The notes below the pieces were generated by a model that saw only the letters and a program-made list of their open reading frames with translations, searched no databases and was not told the DNA's origin. From contig ML769416.1 in NCBI GenBank assembly GCA_009733575.1, positions 124,001-188,000 on the forward strand: a stretch of 64,000 nucleotides of DNA. The letters are read 5' to 3'. Shown in pieces: positions 32,389-43,389 of the stretch (within the stretch, counting starts at the first letter, position 1; each line of letters opens with the position of its first letter). Source of the stretch: Gymnopus androsaceus JB14 (Eukaryota; Basidiomycota; Agaricomycetes; Agaricales; Omphalotaceae). A program made the translations under genes and the position numbers.

Positions 32389-33033
32389 CACACCACCAAT
32401 AATTATGCTTCAGCCTGGCTGAAGCATATTGGGAAATAAATTATTTCAATACCTATGCGAAATGTACTTTTTTTGCAGAATATAGAAGATAAATATTTCA
32501 ATAGGCTGATGAATAAATTAAATTCCAACCTTCTGAATTTAGAACTTTATACAGATGTGCGAAAGAAAAGTTTTCAATTGGACTCTGGAAACAATAATTT
32601 CAATGTGGACTTGAAAGCCCTGCTTTCACAATAAGAGTGAAAGTAATTGTTTCAACGAACAATTCAAATTTCCACTGAAAGATTGCCTTTCGCTGTCCGG
32701 TTTGGCGGCGGCCCGGTCCGGCCCGAGAATTGAAGTATTGTCTTTCAGGGACCAGCTGAAAGGTCCTTCGAAACTGTTACTTTCACTCTTATTGTGAAGT
32801 AAAAGCATTCAGTCTGCATTGAAACCATTCTTTTCAGAGCTCCATTGAAAAATATTCCTTCAGAAGTCTGTCTAAAATTCAAAATTCAGAGGGCCCAAAT
32901 GTAATTCTTTCATAAGATCATTGAAATATTTATTTTATATACTTGTATGAAAAAGTACATTTATCTTATGTACTGAAATAATTCATTTCTCACAGTGCTT
33001 CAGCCTGGCTGAAGTATAATCATTGGCGGTGTG
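32389..33033. mobile_element. 645-bp fold-back MITE with 3-bp target duplication
   Basis: Present in block 1 and absent from block 2, where the empty site reads ctgcagtagcc. Flanks are AGT (32386-32388) and AGT (33034-33036). Left end CACACCACCAATAATTATG and right end (reverse complement) CACACCGCCAATGATTATA match closely. Both termini then carry the 16-nt near-palindrome cttcagcc-ggctgaag. Similarity of the arms continues for about 300 bp (for example ttcacaataagagtgaaag paired with ctttcactcttattgtgaa), so the whole element can fold on itself. No coding frame. TIR beginning CACACC with a 3-bp TSD is closest to CACTA-type non-autonomous elements; assignment tentative. Confidence 0.9.
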
Positions 33034-33311
33034 AGTAGCCGTTCTCGTCATCCGGTTGGCTTCCGATTATTTATGTAAGGTAACTTTGTATGTCTTCGTG
33101 AAGACCAGTTATTCTTAGTTTTCACCCCATGATTCTGGGGTAGTATAAACTGTAGTAGATAGTTCTCAATCTACCCAGAATTCTCTCGCCCAGTTCACCG
33201 CTTACCGGCCTCAGCCAGACGTGACCTGTGTGAATACTTACCTCAGCCACGAGTAAGTACGAAGGTCCCATATAAGTAGTTTGCATATAGTGCAGTTGTT
33301 GAGCTGAAAAA

Positions 33312-34683
33312 TCATGCATTTTGGCCAAAAACCACAACCCTCATACCCTCTTCTTCAAGATAATTCAGAGGAGCATATCTCCTCTTCGACAACTCGTTTC
33401 GTGAAGCGCATAACCACCGAAATTCGAACGCAGGCATCCCATTCTATTCTCCGCATATATTGAATCCGAGTTGAGCTTACTGTCCACATAGCTGTCAGGC
33501 AACCACCTCGACGAGACCATATCAACGAAATCCTGATCACCGAAGGCTCTGTCACAGCAGGTCCGTGACAGACTCTGCAGCTTTCTCGCCAAAACCGAAA
33601 AGACTGTGACAGAGCTTGTGCGGGGCATAGCATGCAGGCTTTGCCAAGAGGATGGCGGAAAAAAAATTTTAGACACAGACTCATATATGGGGTAGTTTTC
33701 TGCGCTGAAAACAACAGTGTTTGAATTTTTGAAAAATAACCAGTTTTGGGAGAGATATGGCCATTCCGTTTTTCCCTGCCAAAACTGAGCGTCTGTTGAG
33801 CCTCCGAACACAAGCGCTCATAGGCGCTGGTGAAAGAATACAAATATGTTCTCACGGGAGGGGGGGGTGGTCATCGATCTAAGCGGAGTTAGTGTCCGGA
33901 ATTAACATTCCGCCATCCTCTTGGGCTTTGCACAAGTAGTGATGTCACGGGCCTTGAAGCATTGTTTTTGGGATCATCTACAGTGAGATGAATGAGGGAA
34001 GGAAGGCGATGGAGAAGGTCAATTAGATCATAGTCTGAGAGTTGAGAGAGTTGTAAGATGAAAAGATGACCGGGATATGGGGCCATTCATCGCATCTCTA
34101 GGCCATACTTATGTGCTTATACCCAATTAGACCTTCAATGTCGAGAGAGGCTAGAGCAGGGCATGTGATGGATGCAAACACCACATTCAAGGCCAACCGC
34201 TCGGATTCTGGATAAGATGTTTGTCGGAGGGTAAGAGTCAGTTTTTGGACAGAGGGAGTTGTTATTGTAGGTGAACACACTCTGATGGCTTCTTCCGAGT
34301 CATTATCTGCGAATTGGTGAAAGCACAGTTCTCCAAGGTTGCACATCTCAAAGATCATCCTCACATTGAGCAACATCAAGCTTAGTAATGTGCGTCCATG
34401 GAAACTTTCGCTGCTGCGAATCTTCCCAACGTTCAATGTGGCAAAAGCCTAGGGCCCTCAGATTTGACGCATGTTGAAAGCAATCCAGAGATTTTTCTTC
34501 GTAAAAGAAGATATTGGGGATTAAGAGCTCAGGCTGTTCTAAAGGCTACTGGAAAATTAGTGGGGTTCTGAGCCATCAGAGCCTGATAGACTATATAAGA
34601 AGAAGCCAGGCTTTTCCAGCGGTTACTGCATGAACTAAGAGTAGCGCAAACAGCCAGATGGTCTGCCCCTAGTGTTTCATCAC
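33312..34683 (-). pseudogene. F-box/LRR-like paralogue, copy 1 (3' part only), MITE-interrupted
   Basis: LRR-like C-terminal part of the F-box family that fills 33-64 kb. Recognisable pieces: KLTLTLRQTSYPESERLA, CPALASLDIEGLIGYKH, the DLLHRLPSLIHLTVDD block near 34000 and the terminal CLRSNFGGYALHETS at about 33400. It is cut by the 279-bp MITE, has small indels against copy 2 (for example caaggcc at 34184-34190) and lacks the whole N-terminal half including the F-box, which is replaced at 34684 by Copia-like sequence. Confidence 0.8.
33645..33923. mobile_element. 279-bp hAT-like MITE with 8-bp target duplication
   Basis: Inserted in the F-box/LRR copy of block 1. The target GGCTTTGC is duplicated at 33637-33644 and 33924-33931, and occurs once in block 2 near 38191-38198. 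The terminal inverted repeats are perfect over 16 bp: CAAGAGGATGGCGGAA at the left end and its complement at the right. An 8-bp duplication with CA-initial ends fits the hAT superfamily. No coding frame; non-autonomous. Confidence 0.9.
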
Positions 34684-35342
34684 TGTTAAATGTTGACGGG
34701 TATTGTGGCGTCGTGTGTTTGTTATTTGATTACGAAGTTTCCTTATTTGGCTCTATGTTCTTATTTGGTTGTTTATTTGTTGACGGACCGTTTTCGTAGT
34801 ATATAAGGCTCGGTTCCTCGATTCGTCGCTTTCCTCAGTTCCATCATCTTGACTGAGGGTAAGCGACTCCATTTACTACTTCTACATATATATATTGACG
34901 ATACCTATAGCCCTCGTTGTACTCACGAAGTCTATAGGTAATATACAGAGTTCCATCATCTTGACTGAGGCCCTCGTTGTACTCACGAAGTCTATAGGAA
35001 AATCACAGATTCGCAGTCAGAATAGCTGTTCTTCATCTCGCCGAATAGACTTTTGGATTACCTTCACTGCCTCGCCGTTGTCAAAATCTTAATCATGAGC
35101 TCCACGCCGTCTACCCAATTACAATCCGATGCTGTTGTTGTCCCGTCGTCAGAGCCGCTGGATCGTGTAAGCCTCGACTTGTGGGGGAGATCACGGACTA
35201 CCAGTCTCGGTGGTGCGGTATACATGATGCTGGCATGCGATGATGGTACCGGCATCCCGTTCCCATATTTTTCTGCGACAAAGGATGCCTGCGAGAAGTT
35301 TGATATTGGCTCATTTCTTCTTCTCTGTTTGATATGGTGTAT
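34684..35342 (+). mobile_element. Ty1/Copia-like LTR retrotransposon fragment
   Basis: Begins TGTTAAATGTTGACGG at the F-box breakpoint, with LTR-like AT-rich sequence including tatataaggctcgg (TATA box, 34800). Two copies of a roughly 60-bp unit (ccctcgttgtactcacgaagtctatagg plus gttccatcatcttgactgagg) lie between 34838 and 34998. An open frame from about 35095 gives SSEPLDRVSLDLWGRSRTTS, then GGAVYMMLACDDGTGIPFPY, resembling the start of a Copia integrase core, but fused almost directly to a short gag-like leader. That implies a large internal deletion. The right end is lost in the assembly gap. Confidence 0.65.
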
Positions 35343-35367
35343 NNNNNNNNNNNNNNNNNNNNNNNNN
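35343..35367. other. Assembly gap (25 N)
   Basis: A run of unresolved bases of placeholder length. It lies between the Copia-like fragment and the second duplication block, so the true distance and content are unknown. Confidence 0.99.
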
Positions 35368-35497
35368 AGCGGCATGAGGTGCTGCTCGACATATATCTGG
35401 CTGTGAGCAATCGAGGAGGAAGCATGGGGGGCGTACGTCTGCCCAACATAGAAGTACTCCCGATAGTGCAATGTTCCTCGTGACATTGTGTGCGAGA
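35368..35497 (-). pseudogene. Alpha/beta hydrolase (copy 2), N-terminal stub
   Basis: Only the first 45 or so codons of the hydrolase remain, starting at the ATG of MSRGTLHYREYFYVG. Unlike copy 1, the frame here is open through YAPHASSSIAHSQIYVE, with one extra codon (gctgct) before HLMP. It then runs into the assembly gap. The rest of the enzyme is absent, consistent with a duplication breakpoint inside the gene. Confidence 0.75.
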
Positions 35498-38400
35498 GAA
35501 AGGATGTTGTTGTTGACAATCGATGAGTATGAAGGATCATTAATGTCATTCATCAGCCATCCACGAGAGCTTGTATAGATTTAATGTACATATTTACGGA
35601 CATCAACATTCTTGTTCTGCGCCAATATTCCCTTTCAAGCTTAAAGCTTTCCAAACTTGTCAAGTGCAGGCCGACCATATTGGTTCTACAGATAGGAAAT
35701 CGTGATTAACGATTGCTTAGCAAAAATAATCGAACTCACCTCCGCTTCAGGCTTGTTCCCCAATATCCCTTCAATCTTTTCCAAGATCTCCGGAGTCAAT
35801 TTGGGCATGATCTCGATTGCTTTGAGATTTTCCAGGACCTGCTCGGGTTTGGTCGCACCGAGGATGACTGTGGAGGTGTTGGGGTTCCGCGCAATCCAAG
35901 CAAGGGCGAGGACAGATGGAGTTGTTTGGAGCTCTGTAGACCACCTACTTGAGCAAGCAGCTTGACTGAGGTTGGAAGAAAAACAACAAACCTTCTTCAG
36001 CCAACTTCGTCAATTCCCTTACTTTCCTGATCTTCTCTTTTCCTTCAGGGCTGTCCAATTCCTTCACTGCGCGTGCAAAGAAGCTCTTTTCGACGTCGAG
36101 CCTTGATCCAGTTGGGATACCATCGTTATACTTTCCTGTAAGCAAGCCACCGGCGAGAGCAGACCAGACAGTGGTACCGATGTTATAGCTTGAATAAATC
36201 TTGCTGTTGAATAAGAAATATATAAGGAGTCAAACGGATAGACGGATCGATAACTTACGCATACTCCTTCTCAGGTCGCTCACGGTGGAACATGCTATCG
36301 ATGGGCATAGGTCACTTTCATTGAGACAGACACAGGATCGACTCACTTGTGCTGACATTGTTCCGCAATGGGAGGGATGAGATGAAGTTTGTCCGCAACG
36401 TCTAGAGAACGTAAATGCAATTGACTACAGGAGAATTGACCGAAGATACACACGGTAAGCTTCTTCGATCTGCTCTGCGGACCACTCAGAAGTTGCCTAA
36501 GGATCATTCATGACATCAGGAGAACGATGGGAAAGATAAAGGCCCTAAAAATACCCAGTAGAATGCCTGCGTAAAATGAGAAATCAAAAACAAGCAGAAC
36601 AGAGAAAAGGAAGACTGCTCACCCAACCCTTCTCGATAACATAGTTGAAAGCTCGGACAACTAATCATATCTCCAGTCAATCATCTCAAAAAATACTGCA
36701 TTATCTATAGGCTCACTTTCTTCCATGGGAACATTAGTATCTGCCCTATGCGCGAATATGACGTCGACATAGTCCATTTGAAGACGGGCGAGACTTGCTT
36801 GGGTTCCTTCGATAATACTGTGAACATAATGGATGTATCAAGTGTAATCAATCAGCGTGAACATGAAAAAGGGGAAAAGAAAAGTGGATGGTGGTTAAAA
36901 ACAAAACACGCACTGCTTGCGCGAAAGACCGCTATTGTTTGGACCTGGCCTTATTCCCCAAAACAACTTGGTAGTTACGACGATGTCAGATCGACGCCAT
37001 CCAAGCTCTTTGATTACGCGACCCCTGCATGGATAAGAACACAGATTCAACAGCTGAGAAATGACTATGGAAGTAAACGCACATCTCCTCCTCGGATTTT
37101 CCTTTATTGTATGCCTCAGCAGTATCGAACATGTTGATCCCATTCTCGAACGCGATTTTCATGACTTCCTAGATAAATGCCTCAAGGTTATCCTTGAGTC
37201 TTTCACTTACGCGTCCACACACACATACCTTGCATGGATCTCCAACCACGGATTGACCAAAAGTGAGCCCTTTGTCACGTCTTTAGCTTATCGAAAGTGA
37301 TCATAACGAGCGAAACCTACATCCACCCAGAGAGAACAATGGGACTCGCAGACCACTAGGTCCCAGGCGCCTGAAAGGCATGTTTTTGGGGTCGAATTCA
37401 GGAGGAGCAGTAGACATGTCGTTTTGAAATGTAACTGTTGGATGTGGGAGAAAGATGATTTCACCATCGTGGAACCCTTTTATAATCTGGCGGATCGGAG
37501 CTTTGTAAGGAATGTAGGAACTGAGAAAAAACATCTAATACAGTAAACTTGAATAAACTTGATTAAGCTGCAGTAGCCGTTCTCGTCATCCGGTTGGCTT
37601 CCGATTATTTATGTAAGGTAACTTTGTATGTCTTCGTGAAGACCAGTTATTCTTAGTTTTCACCCCATCATTCTGGGGTAGTAGTATAAACTGTAGTAGA
37701 TAGTTCTCAATCTACCCAGAATTCTCTCGCCCAGTTCACCGCTGTTCACCGCTTACCGGCCTCAGCCAGACGTGACCTGTGTGAATACTTACCTCAGCCA
37801 CGAGTAAGTACGAAGGTCCCATATAAGTAGTTTGCATATAGTGCAGTAGTTGAGCTGAAAACTTATGCATTTTTGCCAACAACCACAACCCTCATACCCT
37901 CTTCTTCAAGATAATTCAGAGGCGCATATACTATCTCCTCTTCGACAACTCGTTTCGTGAAGCGCATAACCACCGAAGTTCGAACGCAGGCATCCCATTC
38001 TATTCTCCGCATCTATTGAATCCGAGTTGAGCTTACTATCCACATAGCTGTCAGGCAACCACCTCGACGAGACCATATCAACGAAATCCTGATCACCGAA
38101 GACTCTGTCACAGCAGGTCCGTGACAGACTCTGCAGCTTTCTCACCAAAACCGAAAAGACTTTGACAGAGCTTGTGCGGGGGATAGCATGCAGGCTTTGC
38201 ACAAGTAGTGATGTCACGGGCCTTGAAGCATTGTTTTTGGGATCATCTACAGTGAGATGAATGAGGGAAGGAAGGCGACGGAGAAGGTCAATTAGATCAT
38301 AGTCTGAGAGTGGAACAGACTTGATTGAGAGAGTTGTAAGATGAAAAGATGACCGGGATATGGGGCCGTTTATCGCATCTCTAGGCCATACTTATGTGCT

Positions 38401-38966
38401 TATACCCAATTAGACAGACCTTCAATGTCGAGAGAGGCTAGAGCAGGGCATGTGATGGATGCAAATACCACATTGGCCAACCGCTCGGATTCTGGATAAG
38501 ATGTTTGTCGGAGGGTAAGAGTCAGTTTTTGGACAGATGGAGTTGTTATTGTAGGTGAACACAGTCTGATGGCTTCTTCCGAGTCATTATCCGCGAATTG
38601 GTGAAAGCACAGTTCTCCGAGGTTGCACATCTCAAAGATGGGCTTCATTACATCCTCACATTGAGCAACGTCAAGCTTAGTAATGTGCGTCCTTTGGAAA
38701 CTTTCGCTGCTGCGAATCTTCCCAAAGTTCAATGTGGCAAAGGCCTAGGGCCTTCAGATTTGGCGCATGTTGAAAGCAATCCAGAGATTTTTCTTCGTAA
38801 AAGAAGATATTGGGGATTAAGAGCTCAGGCTGTTCTAATACTGGAAAATTAGTGGACATCAGAGCCTGATAGACTATATAAGAAGAAGCCAGGCTTTTCC
38901 AGCGGTTACTGCATGAACTAAGAGTAGCGCAAACAGCCAGATGGTCTGCCCCTAGTGTTTCATCAC
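35371..38966. repeat. Tandem segmental duplication, block 2
   Basis: Second copy of block 1 (30173-34683), lacking both MITEs and therefore preserving their empty target sites (ctgcagtagcc at 37568-37578 and ggctttgc near 38191). It retains the complete aldo/keto reductase gene and continues past 38966 into the 5' half of the F-box/LRR gene that block 1 has lost. Confidence 0.9.
35641..37417 (-). CDS. Aldo/keto reductase (copy 2), intact
   Basis: NADPH-dependent aldo/keto reductase, channel-beta/aryl-alcohol-dehydrogenase-like. ATG at 37415-37417, TAA at 35641-35643. The assembled frame is open: [51 protein letters not shown] (catalytic Asp and Tyr), [18 protein letters not shown] (Lys), [18 protein letters not shown] (His), [78 protein letters not shown] and the end [12 protein letters not shown]. 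About 11 short introns. Length about 350 residues, normal for the family. Being the undamaged duplicate it probably supplies the locus activity. Confidence 0.85.
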
Positions 38967-39478
38967 CATTTATCAAAGGAATTTCCACAGTGAGGGGGAA
39001 TTTTGAAGATAAAGATACAATATGGGCAAGTCTGGGAGATGGCGTGGTGTCTCCCTAATCTCGAGTCTAATGCGGAACCATAGATCAGGACTGGAACTGG
39101 CAAGGTCCCGCCAACTAGCGCACACGCTGCCAATGACCAAGGCGGCCATGGTTTGCAGCTTTTTTGATGTGAGCTCATTCTTGTCGCATACATAATCAAA
39201 GATGTGGAGGATGGTCTCGTTAGGAAGTTTACGAATAGGTGACCATAGAGAATGCAGACAAGCTTTGTACTACTCTAGACGCCTACGCTGATTCTGCAGA
39301 AAGTAGACTTGCGACTGAAAATAACGGAGCTCGGAGCTGCAGTCCTCCAGATCTTTGTGAGTGTTCAGGAGATTTCAGGCTCAGGCTGGATTCCAGGCCC
39401 ATGCTCCGTGCGTGACCTTCGGTGTATTTCCTGGGAGTCGACATTAGTCCGGGGCTGAAAGTTCACTTGTCGTGGATG
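37863..39478 (-). pseudogene. F-box/LRR-like paralogue, copy 2
   Basis: Full-length relative of the copy at 33312 and of the intact gene at 51620. Pieces in order from the 5' side: the region near 39250-39370 corresponding to the coiled coil and F-box, ADHLAVCATLSSCSNRWKSL, PELLIPNIFFYEEKSL, CFQHAPNLKALGLCHIELWE, KLTLTLRQTSYPESERLA, CPALASLDIEGL, and CLRSNFGGYALHETS. The pieces lie in different frames, with several indels and missing stretches, so it does not encode one protein. Confidence 0.75.
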
Positions 39479-39651
39479 AGATAGAGTCATTGATGTTGCT
39501 GGAGATCCTATTGTTTCAGTTCAAAGGCGGACTCACTGCCTGGTTCATTACTTACGAGAAACACGACGCTGATTAGAACAACCTGATTAACGGTGCGGGG
39601 CACGAATGCCGCTATACAAAAAGGGGCAGTTCTGTCGGTTAAATAAAAAAT

Positions 39652-39658
<7 letters not shown>

Positions 39659-39690
<32 letters not shown>
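39659..39690. repeat. (GA)n microsatellite
   Basis: About 15 uninterrupted GA units followed by gg. Length-polymorphic in principle. Confidence 0.95.
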
Positions 39691-39692
<2 letters not shown>

Positions 39693-40147
39693 TAGAAATT
39701 AAGCTGACATCGTCGACGATCGTCGTAAGTGCGCACTCATTGTTGAAAAATCCAACACACCAACTACTGGCGTCAACCATGAACAGATGCAACGAGCTGA
39801 TACGACGAGTAGATTGCCTTCATTGAAGCACTTTGTGACCTTCGCACCCCATAATCAAAGAAATACCCTCTGCCAACCATGATAGACAAAGAGTGTAGAT
39901 TCACAACCCTTCACAAAAATCGGTCCCGGTGCTCCGCTCTATCCTTTAGATCTCCATCAGTCCTTCTCGGGCCATCCTCGACTCAGCTGAATGAACACTC
40001 CACACTCACCCTTCAAAGACGCGCTGATTTCAGGTAAGTATGGATTTGAAGTGTATGATATTGGCCGATGCAGCGATACTGGCGGCAAAGATTAAGAAAA
40101 AAAACGCAATGGTGGTTGAAGACGAAGTTAACGCTGACGTCCAAGCC

Positions 40148-40462
40148 CAAGAGGTGATTGATTCCTGAATCGGGTACACAAACCTGCTCGCATGGCTTTG
40201 ACATGGGAGTGTGATTAGTGCCAGTCATCGCCGAGCTGCCGGGGCAGAAAGCCATCTCTTGACTGGTGGCTTGGGCTTAGGATTTGAGTGAAATGCTGCA
40301 GCTCGAAGTACATTTCCAGAGAGCTAATCAAATGGTAAGAGTATGAGATTGAAGGCTATATAAGTAAGAAAACGCTACTGGCTCCTGGGCGCTAATCACT
40401 TCTTCATCATTCCCATGTCAAGCCACGCGAGCAGGTTCGATTCAGGAATCATTCACCTCTTG
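40148..40462. repeat. Inverted repeat, about 75-bp arms, 166-bp spacer
   Basis: Left arm caagaggtgattgattcctg.. and right arm ..caggaatcattcacctcttg are reverse complements with few mismatches. They continue through cctgctcgcatggctttgac / cgcgagcagg-type sequence to gtgattagtgcc / ggcgctaatcac. No coding content, no clear target duplication. Could be a small fold-back element or the residue of an inverted duplication. Confidence 0.7.
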
Positions 40463-40665
40463 TCTCCAAGCCGCCGGAATTTTAGCGCCGGCTCGATGTG
40501 GACGCGTTTACTCAACGTTCACTTGACACTATCACTACTATAGCTAATGTATTCTAGAGTATCAAGTGAAGGTATTATTAGGCAAGAAAATTCATAAGAG
40601 AGCGGAAATGATAAAAGAGGGATAAACAGAGTACAGTATGTAAGAAAAGAGCGAGGCACAAAAAA

Positions 40666-42300
40666 TCATGAATTTTGGCCAATAACCACAACTCTCATAC
40701 CCTCTTCTTCAAGATACTTCAGAGGCGCGTATATCTCCTCGTCGACAACTCGTTTCGTGAAACGCATAACCACCGAACGCAGGCATGCCGTTCCATCCTC
40801 TGACTCTTCCATTGAATCCGACTCAACTTTGCTGTCAGGAAACCATCTCGAAGAGACCATATCTACGAAATCCCGATCGCTGAAGGCTTCCTGAGCCTCG
40901 GCACTAGTAGTCAGTGAAAGACTTTGTACTCTTTTCGCCAACAACGAAAAATGCGCAACAGAGGTTGTGCGAGGGAAGGCATGTAGACTTTGCACAAGTA
41001 GGGATGTTATGGGAGTTGGAGAAGCGGTGTTCGAATCATCTACAGTGAGATGCTGGAGGGAAGGAAGGTGACGAAGAAGGTCGATAAGGTCAGAGTCGAA
41101 AAGTGGGATAAACTTGATTGAGAGAGTCGAGAAGTGAAAAGATGACCGAGATATGAAACCATTCACCGCATCTCTAGGCCATTTATGCTTATATCCAGTT
41201 CAACCTTCGATGAAGAGCGAGGTTAGAGAAGGACATGTGATGGATGCAAATATCACATTTGCCAATCTCTCGGAATCTGGATGAGGTGTTTGTCGGAGGG
41301 TAAGGGCGAGCTTCTGTAATAAAGGGAGCTGATACAGGAGGTGAGCAGAGTTTGATCGCATTCATCTTGCAGATTGTCCGAAAGCGCAACTACTTTGAGA
41401 TTAGGTGCATATCTCAAATATGCCCCTTTAGCTCTGGATCGCATTGAGCTATGTCAAACTACGGATGAGCCGCATCAACAAGTCCTTGTTTTTCTGCAGT
41501 TGTGCGAAGAGAGTATCAGTGAGAATGACAGTGCATGGAGATTTGAAGCACCTTCGAAAACGATGTAGCCAAACTGGATACATTAATCCTGATATTTGGT
41601 AGTTCGAGGCACTCCAGGAATGGGAAATCTGAAGGATTATGAGCTACAATGGCTTCATAAATACGCCAGTCGCAATACGGTAAGTCTGTGCCAGCGATTA
41701 CTGCATGCACCAATAGCAGCACATACAGCCACTGTGTTCTGATTCTAGAGCGGTTTCAAAAAATCTCTCGTCCAAGGAAAGTTCGATGGTGAGCGAGAGC
41801 TTGTTGTCGAAGAACGAAGGTAAAGATCCAAAACGGGAAAACTCGGTAGACGGCGAGGTGTCGACCAAATCGTGATCTGGATACGAGACCATAGCTCGGG
41901 ACAGGATCTGGCAAGGTTCCTCCAACGGGAGCATACACCGCTGATCACCAATGCAGGCATGGTCTGCAGCTTTTTCGACGTAAGATCGTTCATATCGCAG
42001 GCAAAATCGAAGATGCGGAGGACGGTCTCGTTAGGCAGCCTACGAATAGGCGACCGGAGGAAACGTAGACAGCTTTTGTAGTCCTCTAAACGCTTCCGCT
42101 GATTTTGGAAGAACGATGATACGCGACTGTAAACGACGGAATTCGGCATCGCAGTCCTTCAGGTCCTTGTCGACATCTGCGAGAGCTGCGGGAGATTTCA
42201 GCCTCAGATTGAGTGGCAGAACCATATTCTGAGCGGAGCCTTTGGCGTATCTCCTCAAAGTTAATGTTCGTCCGGAGTTGAAAGCTCGGATTGGCATGGA
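40666..42300 (-). pseudogene. F-box/LRR-like paralogue, multiply frameshifted
   Basis: Same family: SFQLRTNINFEEIRQRLRSE, a coiled-coil segment (FFQNQRKRLEDYKSC), the F-box region LRSPIRRLPNETVLRIFDFA, PALVISGVCSRWRNLARSCP, LWSRIQITIWSTPRRL and the C-terminal CLRSVVMRFTKRVVDEEIY with MRVVVIGQNS. At least five frame changes (for example near 42170, 42105, 41790, 41700 and 41360) separate these pieces. Clearly non-functional. Confidence 0.85.
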
Positions 42301-43389
42301 GGCATTGAGTTTGGTGCTGGATATGCTGCTGTTTCAGTTAAAAGGACGGATTTGACTGTATAGATCACTCACTACTACAAGAAACACGGCTTTGAAAATG
42401 GACTACAGTGCTCCAAGTCGAAGTAGTGTCTAGTGATCAAGACTAGAAAAAGACGGTTTGTTAGTTGTAGATTCTATGCCTGGGTATGAAGATGCAAGTG
42501 AGCCCGATAGAAAAGTAAGCCATCATCGTCATGTGCGTGTACAGAATCTTTCCGAATTGCAGCCACTAACAGCTTCGCTAGGATAAAGGTCCACTCACCC
42601 TTCAGAAACCGCGTTGAAGCGTGTCTGAATAGTCCAAGGTGGTGCAGTGAATTGATAGGCTTGACAAATAGGAGACACCGAGGAGATAAACACGCACGGT
42701 CAAGTGATGGTCGAGGACAAGAGGACGAGTGGCGCCGAAATTTAGCGCCTACTGCTTCTTTTGTTCCCCGACGGTGGATTTAGTGAACTTAGTTCACAGG
42801 TTGAATTGGTGAGTCTCTATCTCGGCCTATCTTTGAAGCAATTATCTTATTTGTCCAAAGCATCGCAGACTGGTAAAAGCCGCATATCGCAATGGCCAGT
42901 CAAGTTTGGTCAAAGCGGCGTATCTTTCCTCGGTACAACAAATGTAACACGTAGGAGAGTCCTCCTATGGCCTCTACGTGTGACATTCAGCTCCTAAGCA
43001 GCGTATATTTTGCGGAGGTTTGCAGAAAGGTGCTTGGAACATGGACGCGATCAGGAATCGACTTCGACTGTGACTCGCTAGTAGTACATCGTACTACTAG
43101 CTACACTCCTTGAATTTTTCCCGTGCATGGATACTAAGCTTCTGGACGTTCGTCACTATGTTCTATCGCTGATCCTGCGCGTAGAACGCCTGCTGGATGT
43201 AAAACCGGAAGAATTTTGAAGCAGGATGCTTTCCCCTATTTTTAATAGAACAGCTTCCAAACTTCCAGCATACTCACTCCAAAGTTGCAGGTGCTGTCCT
43301 TCGCTTTGCCTTTCCGTGGTGCCGACTTACTCTTCTTTACCTAGGTCATTCAGCGAGCGAATGAGAAAGATTTCGAGAGGTCAGAGAAG
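42301..43389. other. Intergenic, no supported gene
   Basis: Short chance frames only. A palindrome-like ggcgccgaaatttagcgcc at 42732-42750 resembles ggaattttagcgccggc near 40474, hinting at a shared repeat in the two spacers, but no element boundaries are visible. Confidence 0.35.

Larger units (their letters stand above)
30173..34683. repeat. Tandem segmental duplication, block 1
   Basis: This block repeats at 35371-38966 in the same orientation with high identity across exons, introns and intergenic sequence: hydrolase 5' part, aldo/keto reductase and F-box/LRR 3' part. Removing the two mobile-element insertions at 32389-33033 and 33645-33923 (plus target duplications) makes the two blocks nearly equal in length, about 3.6 kb. 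Confidence 0.9.
39479..40665. other. Intergenic with microsatellite and long inverted repeat
   Basis: No supported gene. Contains a (GA)n run at 39659-39690 and an inverted repeat of about 75 bp per arm at 40148-40222 and 40389-40462. Confidence 0.5.

Noticed and set aside
39659..39690. GA tract as a CRISPR or regulatory array
   Set aside because: Simple dinucleotide microsatellite without spacers; CRISPR is not expected in a fungal nuclear genome.
40431..40470. ggttcgattc sequence resembling a tRNA T-loop in the right arm of the inverted repeat
   Set aside because: No acceptor, D or anticodon arm can be built around it.
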